From Burkholderiaceae bacterium (GTDB lineage: Bacteria > Pseudomonadota > Gammaproteobacteria > Burkholderiales > Burkholderiaceae_C): a stretch of 64,000 bases of DNA. The notes beneath the pieces were generated by a model that had not been told where the DNA came from, did no database searches, and saw only the letters and a program-made list of their open reading frames with translations. The stretch covers positions 62,001 to 126,000 of the forward strand of contig JAIESX010000001.1 in assembly GCA_019745555.1 (NCBI GenBank). Direction: 5' to 3'. The translations under genes and the position numbers were made by a program. Each line of letters begins with the position of its first letter. Within the stretch, counting starts at the first letter, position 1. Of this stretch, positions 1 through 7,052 are shown one piece after another.

Positions 1-636
1 CTGGTCATCCGGCAGGTTGTTGCCGCGCAGCGCGGCTTTCCAGAAGGGCGGTGGCTCGATGCCGTTCATGAAGCGGCTGGTCACGACTTCGTCGCCGTTG
101 ACCGTGGTCTTGCAGGGCGTCTCGTCGATCTCCTTCTGACCGATGGAGGTACTGTGCACATAGGTCTCGTGCGTGAGGTCCATCAGGTTGTCGATCATCA
201 GGCGGTAATCGCAGGCGATGTGGTACAGACCGCCGCCGTAGGCCCACTCCGGGTTGTCGTACCACGCCAGGACCGGGATCTTGCTCTCGTCGGCCTGGGC
301 GGCATCGCCTGGCCAGACCCAGATGAAGCCGTAGCGCTCGACCACGGGATAGGCCTGGATGGCCGGAAAACCGCGCACGCGCTGGCCCGGCATGTGGACG
401 GTCTTGCCGTCGCAGCCCATTTCCAGGCCGTGATAGCCGCAGACCAGCTTGCCCTCGCAGACATAGCCCAGGGACAGGGGCGCGCCGCGGTGGGGGCAGA
501 AGTCCTGCACGGCCGCCACCTTGTTCTCCAGGCCCCGGTAGAAGACGATGCGCTCGTTGCAGATGGTGCGCCCCAGGGGCTTCTCGTCAATCTCGTTGGA
601 CGTGGCGGCCACGTACCAGGTGTTTTTCGGGAACAT
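1..636 (-). CDS. vanA: Vanillate O-demethylase oxygenase subunit (Rieske), C-terminus cut by window edge
   Basis: N-terminal 212 residues of a Rieske non-haem iron oxygenase, starting MFPKNTWYVAA. The [2Fe-2S] Rieske motif is complete (C47, H49, C66, H69: CPHRG then CGYHG), and the mononuclear iron motif DLTHETYVH supplies D153, H156 and H161. The start, length of the Rieske domain and the conserved TWYVAA opening match VanA, which with the reductase VanB demethylates vanillate to protocatechuate. The gene reads off the left edge, so the rest of the catalytic domain and any vanB are not visible. A MarR-type gene and a palindromic operator-like region lie directly upstream on the same strand, suggesting aromatic-responsive control. 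Another methoxy-aromatic substrate is possible; the Rieske oxygenase assignment is firm, the substrate is inferred. Confidence 0.85.
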   Translation of the reverse strand, partial: MFPKNTWYVAATSNEIDEKPLGRTICNERIVFYRGLENKVAAVQDFCPHRGAPLSLGYVCEGKLVCGYHGLEMGCDGKTVHMPGQRVRGFPAIQAYPVVERYGFIWVWPGDAAQADESKIPVLAWYDNPEWAYGGGLYHIACDYRLMIDNLMDLTHETYVHSTSIGQKEIDETPCKTTVNGDEVVTSRFMNGIEPPPFWKAALRGNNLPDDQ

Positions 637-689
637 GGGCTGGCTCCTCATGAGGGTTGAACAATAGTTCGCGGCGTGATCCCTGACCA

Positions 690-730
690 TTCATTCCGCA
701 TACTGAATGACGTTCATTGTACTGAATGAA
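690..730. promoter_or_regulatory. Tandem palindromic operator, probably for the neighbouring MarR regulator
   Basis: Between marR and vanA four half-sites alternate: TTCATTC (690-696), GAATGA (705-710), TTCATT (713-718) and GAATGAA (724-730). They form two outer inverted repeats and a central one, AATGA-CGT-TCATT. MarR dimers typically bind such palindromes, so this is the likely operator controlling vanA and perhaps marR itself. The repeats are seen directly; the binding protein is inferred from adjacency. Confidence 0.6.
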
Positions 731-783
731 ACCATCCGAACCAAGGGCAGAAAATCCGTAGAAACCCTAGTCCCGACGAACCG

Positions 784-1275
784 CTAGTCCTTGGCGGCCG
801 CCCGCCCCTTGCGTATCTCCAGCGGATTCTGGCTGTCGTACAGGTGCACGAACTTGCGCAGCAGGCGCATGAACTCCTGCTGTTCAGCGGGTTCCAGGCT
901 GCTCATCATCTGATCGTAGTGATCGCTCACACCCGGCAAAAGCTCTGCCAGAACCTCTTCGCCCTCGGGGGTCAGGCTCAGACTGCGCTGGCGGCGCGGC
1001 AGCACCTCGCGCAGGATCCAACCCTTGGTCTCCAGCCGTGCGGCGATGTCGGCCGTGGTCGAGGTATCGAGCGCAATCTTCTCGGCCAGCGTGACCTGGT
1101 CGATGCCCGGGGTCTCCTGCAGGGTGCGCAGGATGGCGTACTGGATGGGCGTGACGTGGCGGCCATGCACCTCGTGAAAGGTCGAAACCGCGATCTGCTG
1201 GGCGCGGCGGATCAGGTGGCCAGGCTCGTCGTGGAGTTTGATCGACGCGGAAACGTCGGCGGTCGGGGTGGTCAT
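784..1275 (-). CDS. MarR family transcriptional regulator
   Basis: 163-residue winged-helix regulator. The DNA-binding core includes LAEKIALDTSTTADIAARLE (helix-turn-helix) followed by the wing segment GWILREVLPRRQRSLSLT, both typical of the MarR family. I chose the ATG at 1275 (MTTPTADV); the frame is open back to a TTG at 1320, but that would overlap the end of thpR and adds residues without family similarity. It precedes the vanA-like gene in the same orientation, with a tandem palindrome between them, so it most likely represses vanillate or related methoxy-aromatic demethylation and is released by an aromatic ligand. The ligand is inference. Confidence 0.85.
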   Translation of the reverse strand: MTTPTADVSASIKLHDEPGHLIRRAQQIAVSTFHEVHGRHVTPIQYAILRTLQETPGIDQVTLAEKIALDTSTTADIAARLETKGWILREVLPRRQRSLSLTPEGEEVLAELLPGVSDHYDQMMSSLEPAEQQEFMRLLRKFVHLYDSQNPLEIRKGRAAAKD

Positions 1276-1316
1276 GGCAGAAAAAACAAAGTGCGGTCGT
1301 GAAGTCGGATTGTGCT

Positions 1317-1859
1317 TCAAGCGGAACCAATTCCGACAAAGTCCGGGCCGCCGTACTCCTGCAGAACACGGTAACGGGCTTCGGGTTGGCCCGTGGATTC
1401 CATCAGCACATAGGAGCGCACAGGCCAGTCACAGGCCGGGGCGGCTCCGAATTGCGCCTGGGCGGCACGGCGCGCCAGGGTCAGGTGCGGATGGTAGGAC
1501 CGCGCATCGGTGCGCAGACCCAGCCCACGCAGGCGCGAGCCGAGCGCATCGTGCAGCGCCCGCAGGGCCGGCGGCAAGCTACGGGGTAGGAGCACCGCCA
1601 GGCCATGCGGCCAGGCCGCGGGCTCCCCCAGATGCAGGGTGAAGGGTGTCAGGGACAGCGCCAGCCCCGCACGCAGCGCCGGCAGCCGATCGTGCGGCAC
1701 GGCACCGATGAAGTGCAGGGTCAGATGCCAGTCGGCCGGCGCATAGACCGTCGCCCCGGCAGGCCAGCGACAGGCCGCGACATGGTCGGCCAGCGCCGCG
1801 CGCACCGCGGCCGGGGGCAGCAGGGCCAGAAAAAGCCGCGCTGTCCCGTCACTGCTCAT
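1317..1859 (-). CDS. thpR: RNA 2',3'-cyclic phosphodiesterase (LigT/ThpR)
   Basis: 180 residues with the two catalytic HxTx motifs of the 2H phosphoesterase superfamily: HLTL near residue 46 (WHLTLHFIGAVP) and HLTL near residue 124 (YHPHLTLARR). Members open 2',3'-cyclic phosphates on RNA and were first described as 2'-5' RNA ligases. Length and the N-terminal ARLFLALLPP segment fit the bacterial ThpR family. It is followed on the same strand by marR after a gap of about 40 bases and preceded by a small membrane-protein gene, so it may be cotranscribed with either; nothing nearby indicates a special RNA substrate. Confidence 0.9.
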   Translation of the reverse strand: MSSDGTARLFLALLPPAAVRAALADHVAACRWPAGATVYAPADWHLTLHFIGAVPHDRLPALRAGLALSLTPFTLHLGEPAAWPHGLAVLLPRSLPPALRALHDALGSRLRGLGLRTDARSYHPHLTLARRAAQAQFGAAPACDWPVRSYVLMESTGQPEARYRVLQEYGGPDFVGIGSA

Positions 1860-1882
1860 CCTTTGCCCTCACGACCCCTTTG

Positions 1883-2314
1883 TCAGCGCGGCTCGCTGAG
1901 CTGGCCCTGCTGCGGCACGGGCGGTGCCAGTGGCCCGGCCGGCTGCGGTGCCTCACGCACCTCGCGGATGCCACTGACGAAATACTCGGTTTCACCGAAA
2001 CAGGTGGTGGGAATGAACTTGTGCTGCTGGTAATGCAGCACTACGCGCTTGCCGGCCAGCGCGTTGATCTGCTGCACGACGAGCTCGTCGCGCACGGTGA
2101 ACTCGAATTTCTCGGGGATGGCACCGGGCATGGTGACCATGGCGATCTCGCCCTCCCAGGTCTTGCACAGCCAGCCCTTCTTCGACAGCTTCTGCACATA
2201 GCCGGCGCGCTCGCCCTCGGCATAGCTCCAGCTCAGTGAAAACCAGGTCCAGCCCGCCGCCAGCAGCACGGCGAGAACCAGCAGGATCAGCAAGGCGCGC
2301 GCAAAGATCTTCAT
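1883..2314 (-). CDS. Conserved small membrane-anchored protein, function unknown
   Basis: 143 residues. An N-terminal hydrophobic segment (about residues 5-28, LLILLVLAVLLAAGWTWF) is followed by a soluble domain with KLSKKGWLCKTWEGEIAM, a FEFTVRD motif and VVLHYQQH; the tail is proline- and glutamine-rich. The start is the ATG at 2314, which has a GGGAG ribosome-binding site; the frame stays open far upstream across the glycosylase gene, but that is antisense-free shadow coding. The layout suggests a single-pass inner-membrane protein with a periplasmic beta-rich domain. I recognise the sequence type as common in Burkholderiales but know no demonstrated function. Confidence 0.75.
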   Translation of the reverse strand: MKIFARALLILLVLAVLLAAGWTWFSLSWSYAEGERAGYVQKLSKKGWLCKTWEGEIAMVTMPGAIPEKFEFTVRDELVVQQINALAGKRVVLHYQQHKFIPTTCFGETEYFVSGIREVREAPQPAGPLAPPVPQQGQLSEPR

Positions 2315-2343
2315 GGTGGCTCCCTCGATGTGATGTGACGGGC

Positions 2344-3165
2344 TCAGGCGGGTACGCGCTGCATCAGCCCGCGCGCCAGACACAGGTCGGCCCAGGCCTT
2401 GGCCTTGTCCTGCGGTGTGCGCAGCAGATAGGCCGGGTGGTAGCTCACAACCACCGGCACGCCCTCGTACTGGTGCACCTGGCCGCGCAGGCGGCCCAGC
2501 GGCATCGTCGCGACATCCGGCACGCTGTGCTGCAGCAGGGACTGCGCGGCAAAACGTCCCAAGGCCAAGATGACCTGCGGCTGCAGCAGCGCCACCTGAC
2601 GGCGCAGATAGGGCTCGCACTGCAGCACCTCTTCGGGCTGCGGGTTGCGGTTGCCTGGCGGCCGGCACTTGAGCACATTGGCGATGTAGGCCGCCTGCGC
2701 GCCCTCGCCGGCACGGCTCAGGCCCAGGGCCTTGAGCATGTTGTCCAGCAGCGCCCCGGCCTGGCCCACAAAGGGCTCGCCCTGCAGATCCTCGTTCTCG
2801 CCCGGCGCTTCTCCCACGATGAGCCAGCGCGCCTGGCGGCTGCCCACACCGAACACCGTGTTCTTGCGGCTCCTGCACAGCCCGCAGGCCTGGCAGGAGG
2901 CCACCGCCTGCTCCAGCGCGTCCCAGTCCATGCCCGCGATCTCGCCTACCGGAGCGCGTGCCATTGCGGGTGCGGCCACCCGAACAGGTGCCGTAACACC
3001 TGTGGCCGGGCGCGCCACGGCCACAGCGGCCGCCGCGAAGGCGGCCTCCCCCCCTCGAGGTGGGCCGGGGGGGGCATCATCCAACGCGACCGTAGGGAGT
3101 GAAGGTCCAAAGACCTTCACTCCCATCTCTTCCAGCATGGCGCGCTGCCGCGTATCGAGTTCCAT
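2344..3165 (-). CDS. Family 4 uracil-DNA glycosylase (Fe-S)
   Basis: 273 residues. The C-terminal 180 form a family-4 uracil-DNA glycosylase: the cysteine cluster CQACGLC, motif A GEAPGENED, a third cysteine in ANVLKCRPPGNRNP, and motif B HPAYLLR. The family removes uracil from deaminated DNA and carries a [4Fe-4S] cluster. The N-terminus (TRQRAMLEEMGVKVFG) joins the enzyme domain through an Ala/Pro/Val-rich linker whose DNA contains a striking GC-rich hairpin repeat. It is the last gene of the eamA-tsaB-rimI-udg operon, 10 bases after rimI. The domain assignment is firm; the linker appears dispensable. Confidence 0.92.
   Translation of the reverse strand: MELDTRQRAMLEEMGVKVFGPSLPTVALDDAPPGPPRGGEAAFAAAAVAVARPATGVTAPVRVAAPAMARAPVGEIAGMDWDALEQAVASCQACGLCRSRKNTVFGVGSRQARWLIVGEAPGENEDLQGEPFVGQAGALLDNMLKALGLSRAGEGAQAAYIANVLKCRPPGNRNPQPEEVLQCEPYLRRQVALLQPQVILALGRFAAQSLLQHSVPDVATMPLGRLRGQVHQYEGVPVVVSYHPAYLLRTPQDKAKAWADLCLARGLMQRVPA
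3028..3077. repeat. GC-rich double-hairpin (REP-like) element inside the udg linker
   Basis: Two adjacent inverted repeats: GCCGCC-gcgaa-GGCGGC, then a run of seven C's pairing with a run of eight G's around CTCGAGG. The element lies in frame in the non-conserved linker of the glycosylase and is unlike the surrounding codon usage. It resembles extragenic palindromic repeats, but no second copy is present in this window, so its mobility is unproven. Confidence 0.45.
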
Positions 3166-3175
3166 GCCCCGATTC

Positions 3176-3643
3176 TCACAGACGCAGGCTCATGACCACG
3201 GCGTCCTCCCGTTGGCCCTGACCAGCCGGGTAATAGTTCTTGCGCAGGCCAACGCGGCGGTAGCCATGCGCCTCGTAGATGGCAATGGCGCGCGTGTTGC
3301 TGACACGCACCTCCAGCCAGAGCCATTGCGCACCCAAGCTGCGCGCCCAGAGGGCCAGCGCGTCCAGCATGACGCGCCCCCAGCCCTGGCGCTGGTAATC
3401 GGGCGAGACCGTGATGTTGAGCAGGTGGACCTCGTCCACGCCCTGCATGGCCACGTAGTAGCCCAGCAGCTCCTCGCCCGCGAGCAACACGCGCGCGTGG
3501 TAACCAGACTTCAGTGCATCCAGGAAGTTGCCACGGGTCCAGGGATGGGGGTAGGCGCGCTGCTCGACCTGCAGGACCTGTTCGAGCCGTGTTGCTTCGA
3601 GCGGCTCCAGGCGGGCTTCAACGGGTCTGAGGACAGCGCTCAT
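3176..3643 (-). CDS. rimI: Ribosomal protein bS18-type alanine N-acetyltransferase
   Basis: 155-residue GNAT acetyltransferase. The acetyl-CoA loop Q/RxxGxG is visible as RQGWGRVMLDAL, preceded by LLNITVSPDYQ, and the C-terminal NTRAIAIYEAHGYRRVGLRKNYY block is characteristic of RimI. It acetylates the N-terminal alanine of ribosomal protein S18. The start codon overlaps the tsaB stop as ATGA (3640-3643), showing translational coupling; rimI next to tsaB is a widespread bacterial arrangement. Confidence 0.95.
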   Translation of the reverse strand: MSAVLRPVEARLEPLEATRLEQVLQVEQRAYPHPWTRGNFLDALKSGYHARVLLAGEELLGYYVAMQGVDEVHLLNITVSPDYQRQGWGRVMLDALALWARSLGAQWLWLEVRVSNTRAIAIYEAHGYRRVGLRKNYYPAGQGQREDAVVMSLRL

Positions 3644-4359
3644 GGGCGGGACGTCAGTGCCTTGGCGGCGGCACGCTCTTCGGTGGTCAGGGCCACTTTA
3701 TCGCGGATGTAGAGCGGCAGGGCCAGCTCCGCAGTCACGGCGTTGCCCGCCGCCAACAAGGCCGGCGCCAGACGCAGCATGGCCGCTGCCGTGGGCAGGG
3801 CCTGCCAGCAGGGCATCGTGGCCGGCATCGGCAGGCGCTCGCCGTATTCGGCAAACACGTTGCCGGCCAATGCCTCGATGTCCTGCGCCTCGATCTGTTC
3901 GGGCTTGCAGAGGCGGACCTCGCCCTGCGCTTGCCAGCGACCATCGGCGTACTCATAGGGCGCGGCATACAGCTCGTCCATGCGGGCGTCGAGCAGGGCC
4001 AACACGCGCAGGCTGGCGGCCTGCGGTGCCTGCTGCAGGCGCGCCTCCTCGGCCACGGCCAACAGCGTGTCCACGGGCAGCAAGGGCACACCTGCCCCGA
4101 AGCCCAGACCCTGGGCGACGGCGCAGGCCGTGCGTAGGCCGGTGAAGGAACCCGGGCCGCGACCGAAAGCGATCGCATTGAGCTGCTCGAACGCCAGGTC
4201 GGCCTCGGCCATCAAGGTCTCGATGGCCGGGATCAGCGCACTCGAGGCCTGGGCACCGCCCGCGCCCGTGTGCTGCCAGACCCGCGCCTCACCGTCGACC
4301 GGACGCGTGACGGCGATGGAGATCAGCTCGGTGCTTGTATCGAAAGCCAGCAGCTTCAT
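3640..4359 (-). CDS. tsaB: tRNA t6A biosynthesis protein TsaB
   Basis: 239 residues of the ASKHA-fold TsaB/YeaZ family: LLAFDTSTELISIAV at the N-terminus and the GRGPGSFTGLRTACAVAQGL signature near residues 67-90. TsaB is the non-catalytic partner of TsaD and TsaE that transfers threonylcarbamoyl to A37 of ANN-decoding tRNAs. Its start overlaps the eamA stop (ATGA) and its stop overlaps rimI. The tsaC/sua5 gene, which makes the threonylcarbamoyl-AMP donor, lies about 3 kb away in the same orientation. Confidence 0.95.
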   Translation of the reverse strand: MKLLAFDTSTELISIAVTRPVDGEARVWQHTGAGGAQASSALIPAIETLMAEADLAFEQLNAIAFGRGPGSFTGLRTACAVAQGLGFGAGVPLLPVDTLLAVAEEARLQQAPQAASLRVLALLDARMDELYAAPYEYADGRWQAQGEVRLCKPEQIEAQDIEALAGNVFAEYGERLPMPATMPCWQALPTAAAMLRLAPALLAAGNAVTAELALPLYIRDKVALTTEERAAAKALTSRP

Positions 4360-5309
4360 GCCGTCTTCCTCACACCGAAGGTGATGCCCACGGTCACAAG
4401 CACCAGACCCGCCAGCAGGTTCCAGTACAGCGGTTCACCGAGGAAGATCACCGCCCCCAGCGCCGAGAGTCCGGGTACGAGCGCCGTGATCATGGTCGAG
4501 CGCACGGGGCCGAAGTATTCGATCATGCGAACGAAGGTCATACCCGAGATCACCACGGAGCCCAGGCCCTGGAAAGCAAACTGGAACAGCAGCTCGGACC
4601 AGGGTGCGCTCGCCAGATGGCTCTGGATCACGCCCAGGCCCAGCAGCAGGGCATAGAAAGGCAGGTAGCTGAAGAGCGCGAACACGGTGATGGCCGTGGT
4701 CGCACGAACCGCATCAAGGCCATGGCGGCGCGCCAGCACGCTGTAGCTGGCCCAGCTGAAGGCCGCGCACATGAAGAGCAGGTCGCCCTTCCAGACCTCG
4801 CCGCCGTCGAAGGCCTGCAGCAGGCTCGCGCCCCCCACGAGCAGATCGCCGCCGACGATGCAGGCCAGACCGATCATGCGCGCGGGCGTGATGCGCGTGC
4901 CCAGCACCAGCAGGGCCAGCAGGGTGGTCCACAGCGGCAGGCTGCCGGGCATGAGCACCGAGGCGTGCGCGGCCGGGGCGTAGAAGAAACCGGCGTAGGC
5001 CAGCAGCGCGTAGCCGAAGCCGCCGAACAGGCCGCAGAGCGCCGTGACCCTGAGGCCCAGCGGCGAGAGGCCGAAGAAGGATGAGGCCGTCGCCAGCCCT
5101 GCAGCGCGGTCACGCCGCACCAGCCACCAGCCCAGAGGCAACAGCACGACGCTGGCGCCGACGATGCGCGCGAAAGCGATGTCATAAGGCGTGAGCGAGC
5201 CCTGGGCCGAGGCACGGGCGATGACGATGAAAGCGGTCCAGATGCCGACGGTGATGACGGCAGCCGCGATGCCGATGGCGCGCGGTGACAGCCCCTTGAA
5301 GAAATGCAT
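4356..5309 (-). CDS. EamA-family (DMT) inner-membrane transporter
   Basis: 317 residues with about ten hydrophobic segments in two EamA repeats; the first begins IGIAAAVITVGIWTAFIVIARA. This drug/metabolite transporter superfamily exports small metabolites or amino acids; the substrate cannot be told from sequence. I chose the ATG at 5309 (MHFFKGLSP) because the repeat begins right after it, and the open frame upstream of it runs over the dacB promoter and N-terminus. A GATAAT -10-like hexamer sits six bases before this start, arguing for a near-leaderless message. First gene of the eamA-tsaB-rimI-udg operon, with ATGA overlaps to the next genes. Confidence 0.88.
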   Translation of the reverse strand: MHFFKGLSPRAIGIAAAVITVGIWTAFIVIARASAQGSLTPYDIAFARIVGASVVLLPLGWWLVRRDRAAGLATASSFFGLSPLGLRVTALCGLFGGFGYALLAYAGFFYAPAAHASVLMPGSLPLWTTLLALLVLGTRITPARMIGLACIVGGDLLVGGASLLQAFDGGEVWKGDLLFMCAAFSWASYSVLARRHGLDAVRATTAITVFALFSYLPFYALLLGLGVIQSHLASAPWSELLFQFAFQGLGSVVISGMTFVRMIEYFGPVRSTMITALVPGLSALGAVIFLGEPLYWNLLAGLVLVTVGITFGVRKTA

Positions 5310-5315
5310 GCCCGC

Positions 5316-5339
5316 ATTATCCGTGGCCAGGGTTAGACT
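5316..5339. promoter_or_regulatory. Back-to-back -10-like elements of eamA and dacB
   Basis: Only 37 bases separate the divergent starts. On the minus strand GATAAT (5316-5321) lies six bases before the eamA ATG; on the plus strand TAGACT (5334-5339) lies seven bases before the dacB ATG. Transcripts from either would start within a few bases of the start codon. No convincing -35 hexamers were found, so this is suggestive only. Confidence 0.4.
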
Positions 5340-5346
5340 CGCCCGC

Positions 5347-6780
5347 ATGCCTGCGCTGCGCCCTGTCCTGCTCCTCGTTCTCCTGCTGTCCGGCCTGACC
5401 GCCACCGCCCGTGACGCCTTGCCCCCTGCGGTGGCCCAGGCGCTGGCGCGAGCCCGCGTGCCGGCCGAGGCCGTGAGCATCGTGGTCGAGGAAGCGGGCA
5501 GTCCGGGTCGCGCCCTGTTGAGCCATCGCGCGGGGTCGCCCATGAATCCGGCCTCGGTGATGAAGCTCGTGACCACGCTGGCCGGGCTCGAGGCCCTGGG
5601 GCCCACCTGGACCTGGAAGACGCCGGTCTATATCGAGGGCACGGCGCGCGAGGGCACGCTCTATGGCAATGTCTACATCCAGGGCCAGGGCGACCCCAAG
5701 CTGGTGGCCGAGCGGCTCTGGCTGCTGCTGCGCCGCGTGCAGGGCCTGGACATCCGCAACATCGCGGGCGACATCGTGCTCGACCGCAGCGCCTTCGAGG
5801 TGCCGGCCGTCGACCCGGGCGAGTTCGATGGCGAGCCGCTGCGGCCCTATAACGCCGCGCCCGACGCCCTGCTGTTGAACTTCAAGTCCGTGCTCATGAC
5901 CTTCGTGCCGGACCGCGGCGCGAACGCGGCGCACGTGCACGTCGAGCCCCCGCTGGCAGGTGTGGCCTGGCCCACGCATGTGCCGCTACGCGAGACCGAG
6001 TGCAACGACTACCGCGGTGCCTTGCGTGCCGATTTCTCCGACCCGCTGCGTCCGCGCTTCGCCGGTCGCTATCCCGCTGCCTGCGGCGAGAAGGTCTGGC
6101 CCCTGGCCTGGGCCGATCCGGTGAGCTACGGCCCGCGCGCCATCGAGGGCATGTGGCGGGCCATCGGCGGCCAGCTGCAGGGCCGGGTGCGCGAGGGTCG
6201 GGTGCCCGAAGGCCTGAGCCCGGCCTTCGCACTGGAATCGCCGCCACTGGCGGAGCTGGTACGCGACATCAACAAGTACAGCAACAACGTGATGACGCAG
6301 CAGCTCTTCCTGACGCTGAGCCTGCAGCAGCAGGGCCAGGGCACGGTGGCTGCCTCGCGCGAGCTGTTGCGCGCCTGGTGGCGCGAGCGCTTCGGCGCCG
6401 GCGAGGAGCCGCTGATCAGCAATGGCGCGGGCCTGTCGCGTGAGGACCGCATCAGCGCCGCCGCACTGGCCCGCCTGCTGCAGTACGCCTGGACCTCGCC
6501 GCTGATGCCCGAGCTCATGAGCTCGCTGCCCATCGGCGGACTGGACGGCACCCTGCGCCCCAGCCGCTGGCGTGCCGAGGGCAGCGCCCATCTCAAGACC
6601 GGCAGCCTGCGCGATGTCGCCGCCATCGCCGGTTATGTGCACAGCCCCGACGGCCGGCGCTATGTGCTGGTGGCCGTGGTCAACCACCCGAACGCCAACG
6701 CCGTACGACCGGCCCTGGAGGCGCTGGTCGAATGGACAGCCCGGCAAGGCGGCGCGAAAGTCTCGCGCAAGACCCGCTGA
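5347..6780 (+). CDS. dacB: D-alanyl-D-alanine carboxypeptidase/endopeptidase (PBP4)
   Basis: 477 residues with a signal peptide (LRPVLLLVLLLSGLTATARDA), so periplasmic. All three penicillin-binding motifs are present: SxxK as SVMK near residue 75, SxN as SNN in INKYSNNVMTQQLF, and KTG as LKTGSLRDVAAIAGYV near the C-terminus. This is the S13/PBP4 class, a non-essential low-molecular-weight enzyme that trims or cross-link-cleaves peptidoglycan. I chose the ATG at 5347 so the signal peptide is N-terminal; the frame is open upstream to 5191, but that stretch lies over the divergent eamA gene. Confidence 0.94.
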   Translation: MPALRPVLLLVLLLSGLTATARDALPPAVAQALARARVPAEAVSIVVEEAGSPGRALLSHRAGSPMNPASVMKLVTTLAGLEALGPTWTWKTPVYIEGTAREGTLYGNVYIQGQGDPKLVAERLWLLLRRVQGLDIRNIAGDIVLDRSAFEVPAVDPGEFDGEPLRPYNAAPDALLLNFKSVLMTFVPDRGANAAHVHVEPPLAGVAWPTHVPLRETECNDYRGALRADFSDPLRPRFAGRYPAACGEKVWPLAWADPVSYGPRAIEGMWRAIGGQLQGRVREGRVPEGLSPAFALESPPLAELVRDINKYSNNVMTQQLFLTLSLQQQGQGTVAASRELLRAWWRERFGAGEEPLISNGAGLSREDRISAAALARLLQYAWTSPLMPELMSSLPIGGLDGTLRPSRWRAEGSAHLKTGSLRDVAAIAGYVHSPDGRRYVLVAVVNHPNANAVRPALEALVEWTARQGGAKVSRKTR

Positions 6781-6794
6781 AGTCCGTCCACACC

Positions 6795-7052
6795 ATGAAC
6801 GAAATCATCGGCTACCTCGCCGCCAGCCTGACCACGCTGAGCTTCCTGCCGCAGGCCCTGCACACCTTTCGCACGCGCGATGTCGGCGGCATCTCCCTGG
6901 GCATGTACGCCACCTTCGCCACCGGCGTGGCGCTGTGGCTGGTCTACGGCATCCTGATCGCCGCCTGGCCCATCGTGGCCGCCAATGCCATCACGCTGCT
7001 GCTGGCCCTGGCCATTCTGGTGATGAAGCTGCGGTACGGGCGCAAACCTTAG
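6795..7052 (+). CDS. SemiSWEET-type sugar transporter (PQ-loop)
   Basis: 85 residues with three transmembrane helices, the minimal triple-helix bundle of SemiSWEET proteins. The first helix carries the SFLPQ (PQ-loop) motif and the loop GGISLGMYATF follows, as in characterised members, which work as dimers in sugar transport. The start at ATG 6795 lies 14 bases after the dacB stop, so cotranscription is likely although no shared role is obvious. The last bases overlap the tsaC stop tail-to-tail (TTAG at 7049-7052). Substrate not determinable. Confidence 0.85.
   Translation: MNEIIGYLAASLTTLSFLPQALHTFRTRDVGGISLGMYATFATGVALWLVYGILIAAWPIVAANAITLLLALAILVMKLRYGRKP

Noticed and set aside
5191-5346. 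Longer N-terminus for DacB starting at 5191
   Set aside because: It would put 52 residues before the signal peptide and lies over the start of eamA.
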